Below, one piece after another: positions 44,762 through 54,635 of a stretch of 64,000 nt of DNA. Both the position numbers and the translations under genes were made by a program. The notes beneath the pieces are model-generated. The model saw only the letters and a program-made list of their open reading frames with translations. It did not search any database and was not told where the DNA came from. Source of the stretch: Thermosynechococcus sp. (GTDB lineage: Bacteria; Cyanobacteriota; Cyanobacteriia; Thermosynechococcales; Thermosynechococcaceae); NCBI RefSeq assembly GCF_025999095.1, contig NZ_AP024678.1, positions 1,519,527 through 1,583,526 on the forward strand, read 5' to 3'. Position 1 is the stretch's first letter. Each line of letters opens with the position of its first letter.

Positions 44762-45476
44762 GCTCATGGGTTGATTTAGAAAGACTTGGGGGAGTTTCTG
44801 GCTCCCCCACCTGCCGCTTGGAAAAGCCCCACGTAAAGCAAAGGGCAATTAGGCTAATCATCACCCAGTCAGAGGGGACCAGTTGCGGATTGATGACACG
44901 AATCAGCAGCCGCAGGCCCACTAGCGTCACCGTGAAATAGCCCGCATCCTCAAGGCGAGGAAATTCTTGGAGCCAACGAATAAATAGCTCCGCCATAAAG
45001 CGCAGCATAATCACCCCAATCGTGCCGCCGAGTAATACCAGCCAACGCTCATCCGACAGGGCGATCGCTGTGGTCACGCTATCGAGGGAAAAGGCCAAAT
45101 CCGCTAAGGCCAGCAGGGGGACTGCCTGCCAAAAAGAACGAATCACCCGCTCGTGCTCATGCTCTGGCTCAGTCGTAAAGAAAAAGTACTTTGCCGATAA
45201 CCACAGTAGATAAAGGGCCCCCGCCAACTCAAACTGCCAGAACTGCAAGACCCAAGTTGCTGTGAGGATGAGCCCAATCCGAAAAACATAGGAAATGCTG
45301 AGTCCCAGATTGAGTGCCCGCCGCTGTTGATCTAAATCTTCGATGCCTCGCACCAAAGCTGCTAGGGCGATCGCATTGTCCGCTGAGAGAACTGCTTCCA
45401 ATGCCAACAACACCACAAGTAACAACAGGGTATCTAGTCCCCAATTGGGCGAGAGTTCCAATAGTTCATCAATCAT
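44736..45476 (-). CDS. TerC-family integral membrane protein
   Basis: 246 residues with about seven hydrophobic helices. The paired acidic motifs of the family are [17 protein letters not shown] and [18 protein letters not shown]. TerC/Alx proteins are linked to manganese or other metal efflux, and a plant homologue aids thylakoid formation. The start ATG at 45476 is used. The 148-bp region upstream contains a structured element. Confidence 0.88.
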   Translation of the reverse strand: MIDELLELSPNWGLDTLLLLVVLLALEAVLSADNAIALAALVRGIEDLDQQRRALNLGLSISYVFRIGLILTATWVLQFWQFELAGALYLLWLSAKYFFFTTEPEHEHERVIRSFWQAVPLLALADLAFSLDSVTTAIALSDERWLVLLGGTIGVIMLRFMAELFIRWLQEFPRLEDAGYFTVTLVGLRLLIRVINPQLVPSDWVMISLIALCFTWGFSKRQVGEPETPPSLSKSTHEPTSHTPKR

Positions 45477-45550
45477 CGGGCGAGGGAAGTTCTCCAGATT
45501 TTTGGCTGCTTATCCTTATCGTCGCACACTAGCGGCACAGCCTTTTTCCC

Positions 45551-45620
45551 AGGATGGAACCCCTCACGTCAGTACTGGCTTCAGTCTTGGAACCCCAAGG
45601 AGTTCCTTTGTCGGAGCCAG
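45551..45620 (-). promoter_or_regulatory. Structured element between TPR and terC-like genes
   Basis: On the minus strand CTGGCT (45620-45615) pairs with AGCCAG (45580-45575), enclosing an 8-bp hairpin GGAACTCC-TT-GGGGTTCC (45606-45589, one G-U). It lies just after the TPR stop and 75-140 bp before the TerC start, so it would be in a terC leader. The box AGGATGGAA (45551-45559, plus strand) also occurs near pflA and chlH. I could not match it to the Mn2+ yybP-ykoY riboswitch. Confidence 0.45.
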
Positions 45621-45624
45621 GACC

Positions 45625-46536
45625 CTAGCCCTGCGGTAGGATGCGGCGGCTAAACTGCTGAATCTCCTCGCGAATGCCTCGTGGCAATTGGTTTTGTTTG
45701 GCAAGGGCCTGCTGGAAGTATTGCTGCGCCTGCGATCGCTTGCCACTGGCGGCTAAAATTTGCGCTTTCAGATAAAGCAGTTCTGGATTGTTGGGCGCAA
45801 GGGCCAAGGCTTGATCAACAGCGTTTAAGGCTTGGGGCCATTGCTTGCGATCGCGATAGGCCAAGGCTAACCCCCGATATCTCAGGTAATCAGGAGCAGC
45901 GTAGACTTGCAGGGTTTGAATCGCCCGATCCATGCTGACAAAGCTGACATTACTAGCAATGCCCCACTCCATAAAGCCACGGATAAGATTCAATTCCGGA
46001 TCGCGAGGATTGACAGCTTCGGCGCGGCCCACATGATCGAGAACCCGCTGTACCCGCAACAGAGCAGCTGGTGTACCCATTACAGGACCGGATCCTGCAT
46101 CGGAGATTTCATAGCCAGCCATCAAGAAGTGACCGACTGCTTGGTAAAGGTTACCCCGCAGGGGATCGCGGCGCGTGAGGGCTTGGGCAGCGCGGAGGGT
46201 TTCCTCAGCATAGCGTTTATACCCTGCCCAGTCTTCATTGAGGTAGGCAATGGCGGCAGCCAAGGTCAGCGTTAGGGGTTCTTGGCGATCGCGCTCGAGG
46301 GCAGCGGGCAGTAGCTCCTTACCTTTGACATAGTTACCATCGCGAAAGAGGGCAACAAAGACGGCTTCCGTTGCATCCGAAATGGGTCGCGCCTGGGAGC
46401 CGTTCCGGAAAGGATCGCCAGCAAGGGCCGCGCTACTCAGTACCCAGGGCGCGATCGCTCCACTAAGATAGAGAGCAAAGTATTGCCATAGGCGCCATTG
46501 ACGTCTTTGCACGGTCGTTACCTCCGGAGTCTGCAT
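45625..46536 (-). CDS. Exported TPR-repeat protein
   Basis: 303 residues with an N-terminal hydrophobic stretch and AALAGDP, a probable signal peptide. Helical repeats follow, including a clear TPR pair near the C-terminus (WPQALNAVDQALALAPNNPE, LLYLKAQILAASGKRSQAQQ). Similar to conserved cyanobacterial Sll0314-like proteins; exact function unknown. It diverges from the ABC ATPase with overlapping start regions (start codons one base apart). Confidence 0.78.
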   Translation of the reverse strand: MQTPEVTTVQRRQWRLWQYFALYLSGAIAPWVLSSAALAGDPFRNGSQARPISDATEAVFVALFRDGNYVKGKELLPAALERDRQEPLTLTLAAAIAYLNEDWAGYKRYAEETLRAAQALTRRDPLRGNLYQAVGHFLMAGYEISDAGSGPVMGTPAALLRVQRVLDHVGRAEAVNPRDPELNLIRGFMEWGIASNVSFVSMDRAIQTLQVYAAPDYLRYRGLALAYRDRKQWPQALNAVDQALALAPNNPELLYLKAQILAASGKRSQAQQYFQQALAKQNQLPRGIREEIQQFSRRILPQG

Positions 46537-46537
46537 C

Positions 46538-47203
46538 TTGTTTTCGGTTCGCCATCTCAGCTACCATCCCGCCGCCACCCCTCAACCCATTTTGCGGGAC
46601 ATTAATTTAGATTTGGGTATGGCTGAACTGGGATTGATTATCGGACCCAGTGGATCCGGCAAGACCACCCTACTAGAGATTTTAGCGGGCTTGGCCACCC
46701 CTAGTCGGGGAATCATTCGATGGCAGGATCAGGTTCTCACACCAGATCATTTACAACAGTTGGCCGGATTGGTCTTTCAGTTCCCAGATCGCTACTTCTG
46801 CGGCAGCACCATTCTTGAAGAGTTGCGCTTTGGCCACCCAGAAATTCCCTACGAGAATTTTTACCGTGCTCTTGCCGATGTTGGCCTCGAGCACTTGCCT
46901 TTGCACACCCGCCCTGAATCCCTCAGTGGTGGGCAGCAGCGTCGCCTTGCTCTCGCTGTGCAACTGGTGCGCCAACCCTATCTGCTCTTGCTCGATGAAC
47001 CCACGGCGGGTCTGGATTGGTCCATGCGCCGCCAATTGGTACAGGTCCTGGGCCGCCTCAAGGAACACTGGAGTCTTCTTGTGGTGACCCATGAGGCCAC
47101 CGAACTGTGGGAGATTAGCGATCGCAGGTGGCGATTGGAAAATGGTTGTCTAGTGCCACTGACTTCCCATCAGTCAAGTCCTGTAATAAGTTTTAATACT
47201 TAG
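46538..47203 (+). CDS. ECF-type ABC transporter ATP-binding protein (orphan)
   Basis: 221 residues with Walker A GPSGSGKTTLLEIL, Q-loop VFQFPDRYFCGSTI, signature LSGGQQRRLAL, Walker B LLLLDEPTAGLD and the switch His in VVTHEATEL. The QFPxxxF form is typical of energy-coupling-factor ATPases. No T or S component is adjacent; an unlinked T component lies at 62078 and may be its partner. The start is TTG 46538, supported by CGGAG at about 46525. Confidence 0.85.
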   Translation: MFSVRHLSYHPAATPQPILRDINLDLGMAELGLIIGPSGSGKTTLLEILAGLATPSRGIIRWQDQVLTPDHLQQLAGLVFQFPDRYFCGSTILEELRFGHPEIPYENFYRALADVGLEHLPLHTRPESLSGGQQRRLALAVQLVRQPYLLLLDEPTAGLDWSMRRQLVQVLGRLKEHWSLLVVTHEATELWEISDRRWRLENGCLVPLTSHQSSPVISFNT

Positions 47204-47229
47204 GTAGCAAAACTTTGCAATTTGTTACC
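47203..47229 (+). terminator. Hairpin after ABC ATPase gene
   Basis: GGTAGCAAA (47203-47211) pairs with TTTGTTACC (47221-47229), one G-U, with a 9-base loop. It starts at the last base of the stop codon. No T run follows, so it could be a weak terminator, a 3'-end stabiliser or part of the chlH upstream control region. Confidence 0.4.
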
Positions 47230-47297
47230 ACAGGGGCGCAAAGTCGCTCTACAGCTTGATTTTCTGCTACAACCACAAGAGGTACAGCCCTTCTTGC

Positions 47298-47350
47298 AAG
47301 GATGGAAAACCGGCAGCACTGTGCAGGCCTGAGGGAGATAGTACTTCCTC
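47298..47350 (+). promoter_or_regulatory. Putative structured leader of chlH with AAGGATGGAA box
   Basis: The box AAGGATGGAA (47298-47307) is followed by a GCACTGTGC palindrome and a 6-bp hairpin GAGGGA/TTCCTC (47331-47350), ending 80 bp before the chlH start. The same box occurs near 2803 and 45551. Its role as a leader RNA or regulator site is conjecture. Confidence 0.4.
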
Positions 47351-47429
47351 GATGTCCGCTATCGTTTTAGCAAAAGGGCGTATATCCCACTTGGGGTTTG
47401 GTCTCGATCGTTACAAGGAGTTTGAACGC

Positions 47430-50400
47430 ATGTTCACCCACGTCAAGTCCACGATTCGGCATATCGCACCAGTGGCGTTAAATGGGCGATCGCTGTTGCG
47501 AGTGGTGTATGTGGTACTTGAAGCCCAATACCAGAGCGCGCTGTCGGCAGCGGTTCGGCGCATTAACGATACCCATCCACAGGTGGCCATTGAAATCAGT
47601 GGCTATCTCCTTGAGGAACTGCGCAATCCTGAAAACTATGCCGCCTTCTGTGAAGACGTGGCGCGGGCGAATGTGTTTATTGCCTCCCTCATTTTTATTG
47701 AGGACTTGGCGGATAAGGTGGTCGCGGCCGTTCAGCCCTATCGCGATCGCCTCGATGTAGCGGTTGTCTTCCCCTCACTGCCGCAGGTGATGCGCCTCAA
47801 CAAAATGGGCAGCTTTTCCTTGGCGCAGATTGGCCAATCTAAGAGCGTGATTGCCAATTTCATGAAAAAGCGCAAGGAGAAGTCAGGGGCCGGCTTCCAA
47901 GATGCCATGCTCAAACTCCTGCGAACCCTGCCCCAAGTCCTGAAGTACCTCCCCATTGACAAGGCACAAGATGCCCGCAACTTCATGCTCAGCTTCCAGT
48001 ACTGGCTGGGGGGCTCGCCGGAGAACCTAGAAAACTTTCTCCTGATGCTGGCCGATCGCTATGTCTTCAAGGGGCAATACAGCAGCCATCTCAACTACCA
48101 AGAACCCATCACCTACCCCGACACGGGCATCTGGCATCCCCTAGCACCCCAAATGTTTGAGGATCTCAAAGAGTACCTCAACTGGTTCAACAGTCGTCGC
48201 GATATTGGCGCCGATCTCAAAGATCCCCTGGTGCCGACCATTGGCTTGCTGTTGCAGCGCACCCACCTTGTCACAGGTGACGATGCCCACTACGTGGCAA
48301 TTGTGCAAGAGTTTGAATCCCAAGGGGCGCGCGTGATTCCCGTCTTCTCCGGCGGCCTGGACTTCTCAACGCCCCTAGAAAAATTTTTCTACGATCCGCT
48401 GCACACCGATAAACCCCTTGTGGATGTGGTGGTTTCCCTAACAGGCTTTGCCCTCGTGGGAGGCCCCGCCAAGCAGGATCATCCCAAAGCTGTAGCGGCA
48501 CTGAAAAAGCTCAACCGTCCCTACATGGTGGCACTGCCCTTGGTGTTTCAAACCACCGAGGAATGGGAGGACAGTGATCTGGGGTTGCACCCGATTCAAG
48601 TGGCACTGCAAATTGCCCTACCGGAACTGGATGGCGCCATTGAGCCAATTATTCTTTCGGGTCGCGATGGCATGACTGGTAAGGCGATCGCCCTCCAAGA
48701 CCGCGTCGAAATGATTGTGCAGCGAGCCTTGAAGTGGGCCAATCTGCGCCGCAAACCCAAGGTACAAAAGAAAGTTGCCATCACCATCTTTAGCTTCCCA
48801 CCCGACAAGGGCAACATTGGTACGGCTGCCTACTTGGATGTCTTTGGCTCCATCTACAAAGTCATGGAAGCCCTGAAAAACAATGGCTATGATGTGCAGG
48901 ACATGCCGGCGAGTCCTGAAGCCCTGATGCAGGAAATTCTCCACGACGCCCGCGCCCAAGTGGGCAGTCCTGAACTCAACATTGCCTACCGCATGAGCGT
49001 GCCCGAATACGAGCGCCTCACCCCCTATGCCAAGCGCCTTGAAGAAAACTGGGGCAAACCGCCGGGACACCTCAACAGCGACGGCCAAAACCTGCTGATC
49101 TACGGCAAAATCTACGGCAACGTCTTTATTGGCGTGCAGCCCACCTTTGGCTACGAGGGGGATCCGATGCGGCTGCTCTTTTCTCGCTCCGCCAGTCCCC
49201 ACCATGGCTTTGCTGCCTACTACACCTTCCTCAACCACATTTGGCAGGCGGACGCCGTCCTTCACTTTGGCACCCATGGCTCCTTGGAGTTTATGCCCGG
49301 CAAACAGATGGGGATGTCCGGCGATTGTTATCCCGATAATCTCATTGGTTGTATTCCCAACCTCTACTACTACGCCGCCAACAACCCCTCCGAGGCCACT
49401 ATTGCCAAGCGCCGCAGCTATGCCAACACAATTAGCTACCTCACACCGCCGGCGGAAAATGCCGGTCTCTACAAAGGGCTACGGGAACTCAGCGATCTCA
49501 TTGGTTCCTACCAAAGCCTCAAAGATAGCGGTCGAGGGGTCCAGATTGTCAACACGATCATGGACAAGTGCCGGATGGTGAATCTCGATCAGGATGTCGC
49601 TCTCCCCGACAAGGACGCTGCCGAACTCACGGCTGAGGAGCGCGATACCCTCGTGGGCAAGGTCTATATCAAGCTGATGGAGATTGAAAGCCGCCTTCTG
49701 CCCTGTGGTCTGCACGTGATTGGTAAACCACCAACAACGGAAGAAGCAGTGGCCACCTTGGTGAATATTGCCAGCTTGGATCGCGCTGAGGACGGCATTA
49801 AGAGTCTGCCCCGCCTGATTGCCGAAAGTTTAGGCCGGGATATTGACGACATTTATCAGCAGAGCGATCGCGGCGTACTGGCGGATGTCGAATTGCTGCG
49901 CCAGATTAACGCAGCCACCCGCGCCGCCGTCAGTGCCCTTGTCCAAGCTCAAGCTGATGCCGATGGTCGGGTGTCGCGGGTCTCGAAGCTGAATTTCTTT
50001 AACATGGGGCGCAAAGAGCCGTGGATTGAATCTCTCCATGGTGCAGGCTATACCCAAGTGGATGCCGCCGCTCTCAAGCCCCTCATGGAATATCTCGAAT
50101 TCTGTTTGCAGCAAATTGTCGCTGACAATGAACTGGGAGCACTGTTGCAAGCCCTTGAGGGCGAGTACATTCTCCCGGGTCCCGGTGGCGATCCAATTCG
50201 CAATCCTGAGGTCCTGCCGACCGGCAAAAATATCCACGCCCTGGATCCCCAAGCCATTCCTACGGCCGCGGCGGTGCAATCTGCCAAAATTGTTGTGGAT
50301 CGCCTCCTCGCACGGCAAAAAGCAGAAAATAACAACCAGTGGCCAGAAACCATTGCCATGGTGCTCTGGGGCACAGATAATATCAAAACCTATGGCGAGT

Positions 50401-51410
50401 CCCTTGCCCAAGTGCTGTGGCTAGTGGGGGCACGTCCTTTACCCGACTCCTTGGGGCGCGTCAACAAGGTGGAACTCATCCCCCTCCAGGAGCTGGGGCG
50501 GCCCCGCATTGATGTGGTTGTCAACTGTTCGGGCGTCTTCCGCGATCTCTTTATTAACCAGATGGCGCTGATTGACCGTGCCATCAAAATGGCTGCCGAA
50601 GCCGATGAGCCCCTTGAGCTAAACTTTATCCGCAAGCACGCCTTGCAACAGGCCTCAGAACTAGGGATTGACCTGCGCCAAGCGGCCACACGGGTCTTTA
50701 CCAATGCCTCTGGTTCCTACGCGGCCAATGTCAACCTAGCGGTGGAAAATAGCTCCTGGGAACAGGAGTCGGAACTTCAAGATATGTATCTCTCCCGTAA
50801 ATCCTTTGCCTTCTCGGCGGATTCGCCGGGGACGATGCAGCAGGCCCGGGAACTCTTTGAAACGGCGCTCAAAACTGTGGATGTGACATTCCAAAACCTC
50901 GACTCCTCAGAAATTAGCCTCACGGATGTCAGCCACTACTTTGACTCGGATCCGACCAAGCTGGTGGCAGCACTGCGGGGGGATGGCAAGCAACCCAAGG
51001 CCTATATTGCCGATACCACCACCGCCAATGCCCAAGTGCGAACCCTCTCGGAAACCGTTCGCCTCGACAGCCGTACCAAGCTCCTGAATCCCAAGTGGTA
51101 CGAAGGAATGCTCGCCCACGGCTACGAGGGGGTGCGCGAGATCTCGAAGCGGCTCGTGAACACAATGGGCTGGTCGGCTACCGCCGGGGCTGTGGATAAC
51201 TGGGTCTATGAAGAAGCGAATGCCACGTTTATTCTCGATGAGCAGATGCGGCAGCGGCTTTTGAATACCAACCCTCACTCGTTCCGTAAGATGGTCAGCA
51301 CCTTCCTAGAGCTCCACGGACGTGGCTACTGGGAGACCAGTGAGGCCAATCTGGAACTGCTACGGCAACTCTATCAAGAAGTGGAGGACAAGATTGAGGG
51401 AGTTGAGTAA
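47430..51410 (+). CDS. chlH: Magnesium chelatase subunit H
   Basis: 1,326 residues, the normal length of ChlH. It binds protoporphyrin IX and, with ChlI and ChlD, inserts Mg2+ in the first step committed to chlorophyll. The start [12 protein letters not shown] matches the known family start, and AAGGAG (47415-47420) lies 9 bases before this ATG. Two earlier in-frame codons (47256, 47352) are unlikely. Family blocks: [54 protein letters not shown] and [15 protein letters not shown]-like [20 protein letters not shown] rho-independent terminator follows. No other chlorophyll genes are adjacent. Confidence 0.97.
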   Translation: MFTHVKSTIRHIAPVALNGRSLLRVVYVVLEAQYQSALSAAVRRINDTHPQVAIEISGYLLEELRNPENYAAFCEDVARANVFIASLIFIEDLADKVVAAVQPYRDRLDVAVVFPSLPQVMRLNKMGSFSLAQIGQSKSVIANFMKKRKEKSGAGFQDAMLKLLRTLPQVLKYLPIDKAQDARNFMLSFQYWLGGSPENLENFLLMLADRYVFKGQYSSHLNYQEPITYPDTGIWHPLAPQMFEDLKEYLNWFNSRRDIGADLKDPLVPTIGLLLQRTHLVTGDDAHYVAIVQEFESQGARVIPVFSGGLDFSTPLEKFFYDPLHTDKPLVDVVVSLTGFALVGGPAKQDHPKAVAALKKLNRPYMVALPLVFQTTEEWEDSDLGLHPIQVALQIALPELDGAIEPIILSGRDGMTGKAIALQDRVEMIVQRALKWANLRRKPKVQKKVAITIFSFPPDKGNIGTAAYLDVFGSIYKVMEALKNNGYDVQDMPASPEALMQEILHDARAQVGSPELNIAYRMSVPEYERLTPYAKRLEENWGKPPGHLNSDGQNLLIYGKIYGNVFIGVQPTFGYEGDPMRLLFSRSASPHHGFAAYYTFLNHIWQADAVLHFGTHGSLEFMPGKQMGMSGDCYPDNLIGCIPNLYYYAANNPSEATIAKRRSYANTISYLTPPAENAGLYKGLRELSDLIGSYQSLKDSGRGVQIVNTIMDKCRMVNLDQDVALPDKDAAELTAEERDTLVGKVYIKLMEIESRLLPCGLHVIGKPPTTEEAVATLVNIASLDRAEDGIKSLPRLIAESLGRDIDDIYQQSDRGVLADVELLRQINAATRAAVSALVQAQADADGRVSRVSKLNFFNMGRKEPWIESLHGAGYTQVDAAALKPLMEYLEFCLQQIVADNELGALLQALEGEYILPGPGGDPIRNPEVLPTGKNIHALDPQAIPTAAAVQSAKIVVDRLLARQKAENNNQWPETIAMVLWGTDNIKTYGESLAQVLWLVGARPLPDSLGRVNKVELIPLQELGRPRIDVVVNCSGVFRDLFINQMALIDRAIKMAAEADEPLELNFIRKHALQQASELGIDLRQAATRVFTNASGSYAANVNLAVENSSWEQESELQDMYLSRKSFAFSADSPGTMQQARELFETALKTVDVTFQNLDSSEISLTDVSHYFDSDPTKLVAALRGDGKQPKAYIADTTTANAQVRTLSETVRLDSRTKLLNPKWYEGMLAHGYEGVREISKRLVNTMGWSATAGAVDNWVYEEANATFILDEQMRQRLLNTNPHSFRKMVSTFLELHGRGYWETSEANLELLRQLYQEVEDKIEGVE

Positions 51411-51426
51411 ACAACGTTAACAAACT

Positions 51427-51448
51427 GGGGGAAACTCTCCCCCTTTTT
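51427..51448 (+). terminator. Rho-independent terminator after chlH
   Basis: GGGGGA and TCCCCC form a 6-bp GC-rich stem with loop AACTC (51427-51443), followed at once by TTTTT (51444-51448). It lies 16 bases after the chlH stop. Confidence 0.85.
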
Positions 51449-51552
51449 ATTTGATTTGGGTTTATTTGATTGGGGCGCAGGTGTGATCGGAGCCCTCCCT
51501 ATAGATTGCGCATCAGACCCCGCAGGATGTTTTTTCTGGGGAGGAGTTGCGG

Positions 51553-51636
51553 ATGTTGACAACGCTCCAAGTAGTTGGCCTATCCTCCTTGACTGGTTTG
51601 ACCATCCTTTCCTTTGCGGATACAACCACCGCTTAA
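51553..51636 (+). CDS. Tentative 27-residue hydrophobic peptide
   Basis: ATG at 51553 with a strong Shine-Dalgarno GGGGAGGAG ending 7 bases before it, then a hydrophobic stretch (LQVVGLSSLTGLTILSFA) and a polar end. Length and character suit a single-pass peptide, but I do not recognise it among the small photosystem or cytochrome subunits. It may be chance. Confidence 0.3.
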   Translation: MLTTLQVVGLSSLTGLTILSFADTTTA

Positions 51637-51860
51637 TTGAATGCCAATGTGGAGCTCGGTGGTTGCCGTCAGCCGGTGTATGGGGTGCCGCTAAGAGGGG
51701 TTAGTGTTCCGCCAGCCTCCTGGCGATCGCGCCATCACCGCAAAACGCCCCATCCCAATCAACCGCAATGAGTGATTCCCACCAATCCTAGACAGGTGCT
51801 GATCACGTTTTCAGCATTTCAGCTAGAATCACCACCCCTTCTGCTAAGATGGATTGGCAT

Positions 51861-51874
51861 ATCGGTATTCCGAT
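51861..51874. promoter_or_regulatory. Inverted repeat upstream of sulfate transporter genes
   Basis: ATCGG-TATT-CCGAT (51861-51874) is a perfect dyad 26 bases before the sbpA start. LysR-type regulators such as CysR/NtcB commonly control such operons, but the binding protein is not identifiable here. Confidence 0.4.
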
Positions 51875-51899
51875 CGATTTATCGTAGATTAACAGTAGA

Positions 51900-52958
51900 A
51901 TGGTGAGTTGGCGGCGTTTTAGGATTGGGTTAATCTTATTCTTACTAGCGGTCGGCCTCAGTGGTCTCACCGCTGCCTGTCAGTTTCAAGCCACCTTACC
52001 GGATGGTCGTCCTGCCCAGGTCAACTTGACCTTGGTGTCCTTCGCCCTGACTAGGAAAGCCCACGAGGCAATTATTCCCCTCTTTGCCGCTCAGTGGCAA
52101 CGGGAACATCAACAGGAAGTCCGCTTTCGCACTAGCTATGGTGCCTCTGGGAGTCAAGCCCGAGCAGTCATTGATGGCCTAGAGGCCGATATTGTGCATT
52201 TATCCCTTGGCTTAGATGTGGATCGCATTGCCCAGGCAGGTTTAATCCGCCCCGATTGGGCGCCTCAGGCCCCCCACAACAGTATTGTCACCACCTCTGT
52301 CTGTACCCTGATCACCCGTGAGGGTAACCCGAAAAATTTACACACCTGGCAGGATTTAACCCGTGAGGGCGTGACCTTTGTGACGGCCAATCCCAAAATC
52401 TCTGGAGCCGCCCGCTGGAACTTCCTTGCCCTCTGGGGATCAGTAACACAGACGGGGGGGACCCCTCAGGAAGCCGAAGCCTTTCTCACTGAGGTCTTTC
52501 GCCACGTAGCGGCTCTCCCCCGCGATGGCCGTGAGGCCACCGACGCCTTTTTGACGCAGGGACAGGGAGATGCCCTGATCAACTATGAAAGTGAAGTGAT
52601 TTTGGCCCGAAAGCAGGGGAAGCGCCTCTCCTACCAGATTCCTCAGGTAAATATCCTCATTGAAAACCCAGTGGCGATTGTGGACAAATACGCCGATAAG
52701 CACGGTACTCGTGAGGTTGCCCAAGCCTACATTCAGTTTCTCTACACACCTCAGGCTCAAGAAGTTTTTGCTCAATATGGCTTTCGGCCAGTGGATGGGA
52801 CAGTTCTGGCTGCCCATGCCCAAGAATTTCCACGGGTACCTACTCTGTTTACCGTTAGGGATCTCGGGGGATGGGAGAGGGTGCAGGCTCAATTTTTTGC
52901 CCAAGGTGCCCTGTTTGATCAAATTCAGCGGCAAATTCAGCGGGAGAACCAAGCCTGA
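51900..52958 (+). CDS. sbpA: Sulfate ABC transporter substrate-binding lipoprotein
   Basis: 352 residues. A signal sequence ends in lipobox LTAAC. The mature protein has TRKAHEAIIPLFAAQWQREH, the family block FRTSYGASGSQARAVIDGLEAD and VTANPKISGAARWNFLALWG, typical of sulfate/thiosulfate-binding proteins. It captures sulfate outside the membrane for CysT/CysW. Its TGA overlaps the cysT ATG by one base. Confidence 0.94.
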   Translation: MVSWRRFRIGLILFLLAVGLSGLTAACQFQATLPDGRPAQVNLTLVSFALTRKAHEAIIPLFAAQWQREHQQEVRFRTSYGASGSQARAVIDGLEADIVHLSLGLDVDRIAQAGLIRPDWAPQAPHNSIVTTSVCTLITREGNPKNLHTWQDLTREGVTFVTANPKISGAARWNFLALWGSVTQTGGTPQEAEAFLTEVFRHVAALPRDGREATDAFLTQGQGDALINYESEVILARKQGKRLSYQIPQVNILIENPVAIVDKYADKHGTREVAQAYIQFLYTPQAQEVFAQYGFRPVDGTVLAAHAQEFPRVPTLFTVRDLGGWERVQAQFFAQGALFDQIQRQIQRENQA

Positions 52959-53809
52959 TGAGTGCTACTCACCCCATTTCCCCCACATTCTCTCCTCAGA
53001 AACGGCGCTGGCGGTTCCCTTGGGTCTGGAAAATCACCGTCTTTTACTTGCTGGTGATGCTGGTTGTGCCCGTAGCTGCCCTCTTTAGCCGCGCGAGCAG
53101 TGCCGGGCCATTGCATTTTTGGCAGGTAGCAACGCGGCCGATCGCCCTCTCGGCCTATGAGGTAACTTTTGTCACTGCCCTAGTGACAGCCCTGATCAAT
53201 GGCGTTTTTGGCACCCTGATTGCTTGGGTGCTGGTGCGCTACTCCTTTCCAGGGAAGCGCTTTTTTGATGCCGTGGTGGATCTGCCCTTTGCGCTGCCAA
53301 CGGCGGTGGCAGGTCTGACCTTGGCAACGGTCTATAGTGAAAACGGCTGGATTGGCAGTGTACTGGCCCCCTGGGGAGTGAAAATTGCCTTTACCCGCTG
53401 GGGAGTTGCGGTGGCTATGCTCTTTATTTCCCTGCCCTTTGTCATTCGCACGGTTCAGCCTGTCCTCATGGAAATGGAAAAAGATGTAGAGGAGGCTGCG
53501 TGGTCCCTGGGGGCCACCCATGGGCAGACCTTTTGGCGAGTCATTTTGCCGCCTTTGATGCCCGCGATTCTCACAGGCGTTGCCCTGGGCTTCTCACGGG
53601 CCGTAGGTGAATTTGGCTCAATTGTTATTATTTCCTCCAACACCTCGTTCCGGGACTTGACTGCCTCGGTGCTCATCTTTCAGAGCTTAGAGCAGTACGA
53701 CTATGAGGCGGCAACCATTATTGGTACGGTGATGCTCTTGGTCTCCTTAGGAATTTTATTTCTGATTAATCTGCTGCAAGCATGGGGACGGCGCTATGCG
53801 GAGCCTTAA
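52958..53809 (+). CDS. cysT: Sulfate ABC transporter permease CysT
   Basis: 283 residues with about six membrane helices. The ABC coupling loop EEAAWSLGATHGQTFWRVILPP and the family stretches DLPFALPTAVAGLTLA and GFSRAVGEFGSIVIIS identify CysT (CysU). It forms the channel with CysW. cysW starts 14 bp before its stop. Confidence 0.95.
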   Translation: MSATHPISPTFSPQKRRWRFPWVWKITVFYLLVMLVVPVAALFSRASSAGPLHFWQVATRPIALSAYEVTFVTALVTALINGVFGTLIAWVLVRYSFPGKRFFDAVVDLPFALPTAVAGLTLATVYSENGWIGSVLAPWGVKIAFTRWGVAVAMLFISLPFVIRTVQPVLMEMEKDVEEAAWSLGATHGQTFWRVILPPLMPAILTGVALGFSRAVGEFGSIVIISSNTSFRDLTASVLIFQSLEQYDYEAATIIGTVMLLVSLGILFLINLLQAWGRRYAEP

Positions 53810-54635
53810 ACCCTCTCCCACCCAAGCAAAGCCGTGGCTGCATGTCCTTTTAATTGGCATTGCCATCGGCTACCTAGCCCTTGTGCTGCTGATTCCAGCG
53901 GCCAATGTCCTTTTCCAAGCGTTTCACAAGGGAGTCATCCCCTTTGTCGAAAATTTGCTGGAGCCCGATTTTCTCCATGCCCTGTGGTTGACGTTTGCCC
54001 TTGCCTTGGTGGTGGTGCCCTTAAACACCGTCTTTGGCCTCTGTGCCGCTTGGGCGATCGCCCGCCATCGTTTTCCAGGACGCACCCTCTTGCTCAGCAT
54101 TATTGACTTACCTTTTTCCATCTCCCCCGTTGTTGCTGGACTGATGCTGGTACTGGTCTATGGCCGCAATGGCTGGTTCGGGGGCTGGCTGCAAGCGCTG
54201 GATATGCGCGTTATTTTCTCCTTTGCGGGGATGGTGCTAGCAACCGCCTTTGTTAGTTTGCCCTTTGTGGCGCGAGAAGTCATTCCTGTGCTGGAAGAAA
54301 TCGGCACCGAGCAGGAGGAGGCCGCAAAAACCCTTGGAGCCAATGAGTGGCAAACTTTTTGGCGAGTCACTTTACCCAATATCCGCTGGGGGCTGCTCTA
54401 CGGTGTCTTGTTAACCAATGCCCGCGCCATGGGGGAATTTGGTGCTGTGATAGTGGTCTCTGGCAATGTGGCTGGCCTTACCCAAACCCTGCCCCTCTTT
54501 GTGGAGGACGCCTATAAAAATTACAACACCGAGTCTGCCTATGCGGCAGCGGTCATCCTTGGCCTGCTGGCCTTGGTGACCCTGGTAGTGAAGGAAATTT
54601 TAGAGCGCAAGACAGGCATCAAGCCCAATCCCTAG
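53796..54635 (+). CDS. cysW: Sulfate ABC transporter permease CysW
   Basis: 279 residues, six-helix permease with IIDLPFSISPVVAGLMLVLV, coupling loop EEAAKTLGANEWQTFWRVTLP and RAMGEFGAVIVVSGN. Partner of CysT. The ATPase gene cysA is not downstream; the next gene is convergent (4-bp overlap), so the ATPase must be encoded elsewhere. Confidence 0.95.
   Translation: MRSLKPSPTQAKPWLHVLLIGIAIGYLALVLLIPAANVLFQAFHKGVIPFVENLLEPDFLHALWLTFALALVVVPLNTVFGLCAAWAIARHRFPGRTLLLSIIDLPFSISPVVAGLMLVLVYGRNGWFGGWLQALDMRVIFSFAGMVLATAFVSLPFVAREVIPVLEEIGTEQEEAAKTLGANEWQTFWRVTLPNIRWGLLYGVLLTNARAMGEFGAVIVVSGNVAGLTQTLPLFVEDAYKNYNTESAYAAAVILGLLALVTLVVKEILERKTGIKPNP

Larger units (their letters stand above)
51411..51899. 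other. Intergenic region between chlH and sbpA
   Basis: 489 bp containing the chlH terminator, a tentative 27-codon ORF (51553-51636), one HIP1 octamer (about 51720), and an inverted repeat before sbpA. An 82-codon plus-strand frame (51456-51704) has no support and is not called. Confidence 0.5.

Noticed and set aside
45477-45624. yybP-ykoY manganese riboswitch upstream of the terC-like gene
   Set aside because: The region is structured, but the GGGGAGUA-type conserved loops were not recognisable.
51456-51704. 82-codon plus-strand ORF after chlH
   Set aside because: Composition is unlike a protein of this genome, it has no ribosome site, and it overlaps the better-supported mini-ORF in another frame.
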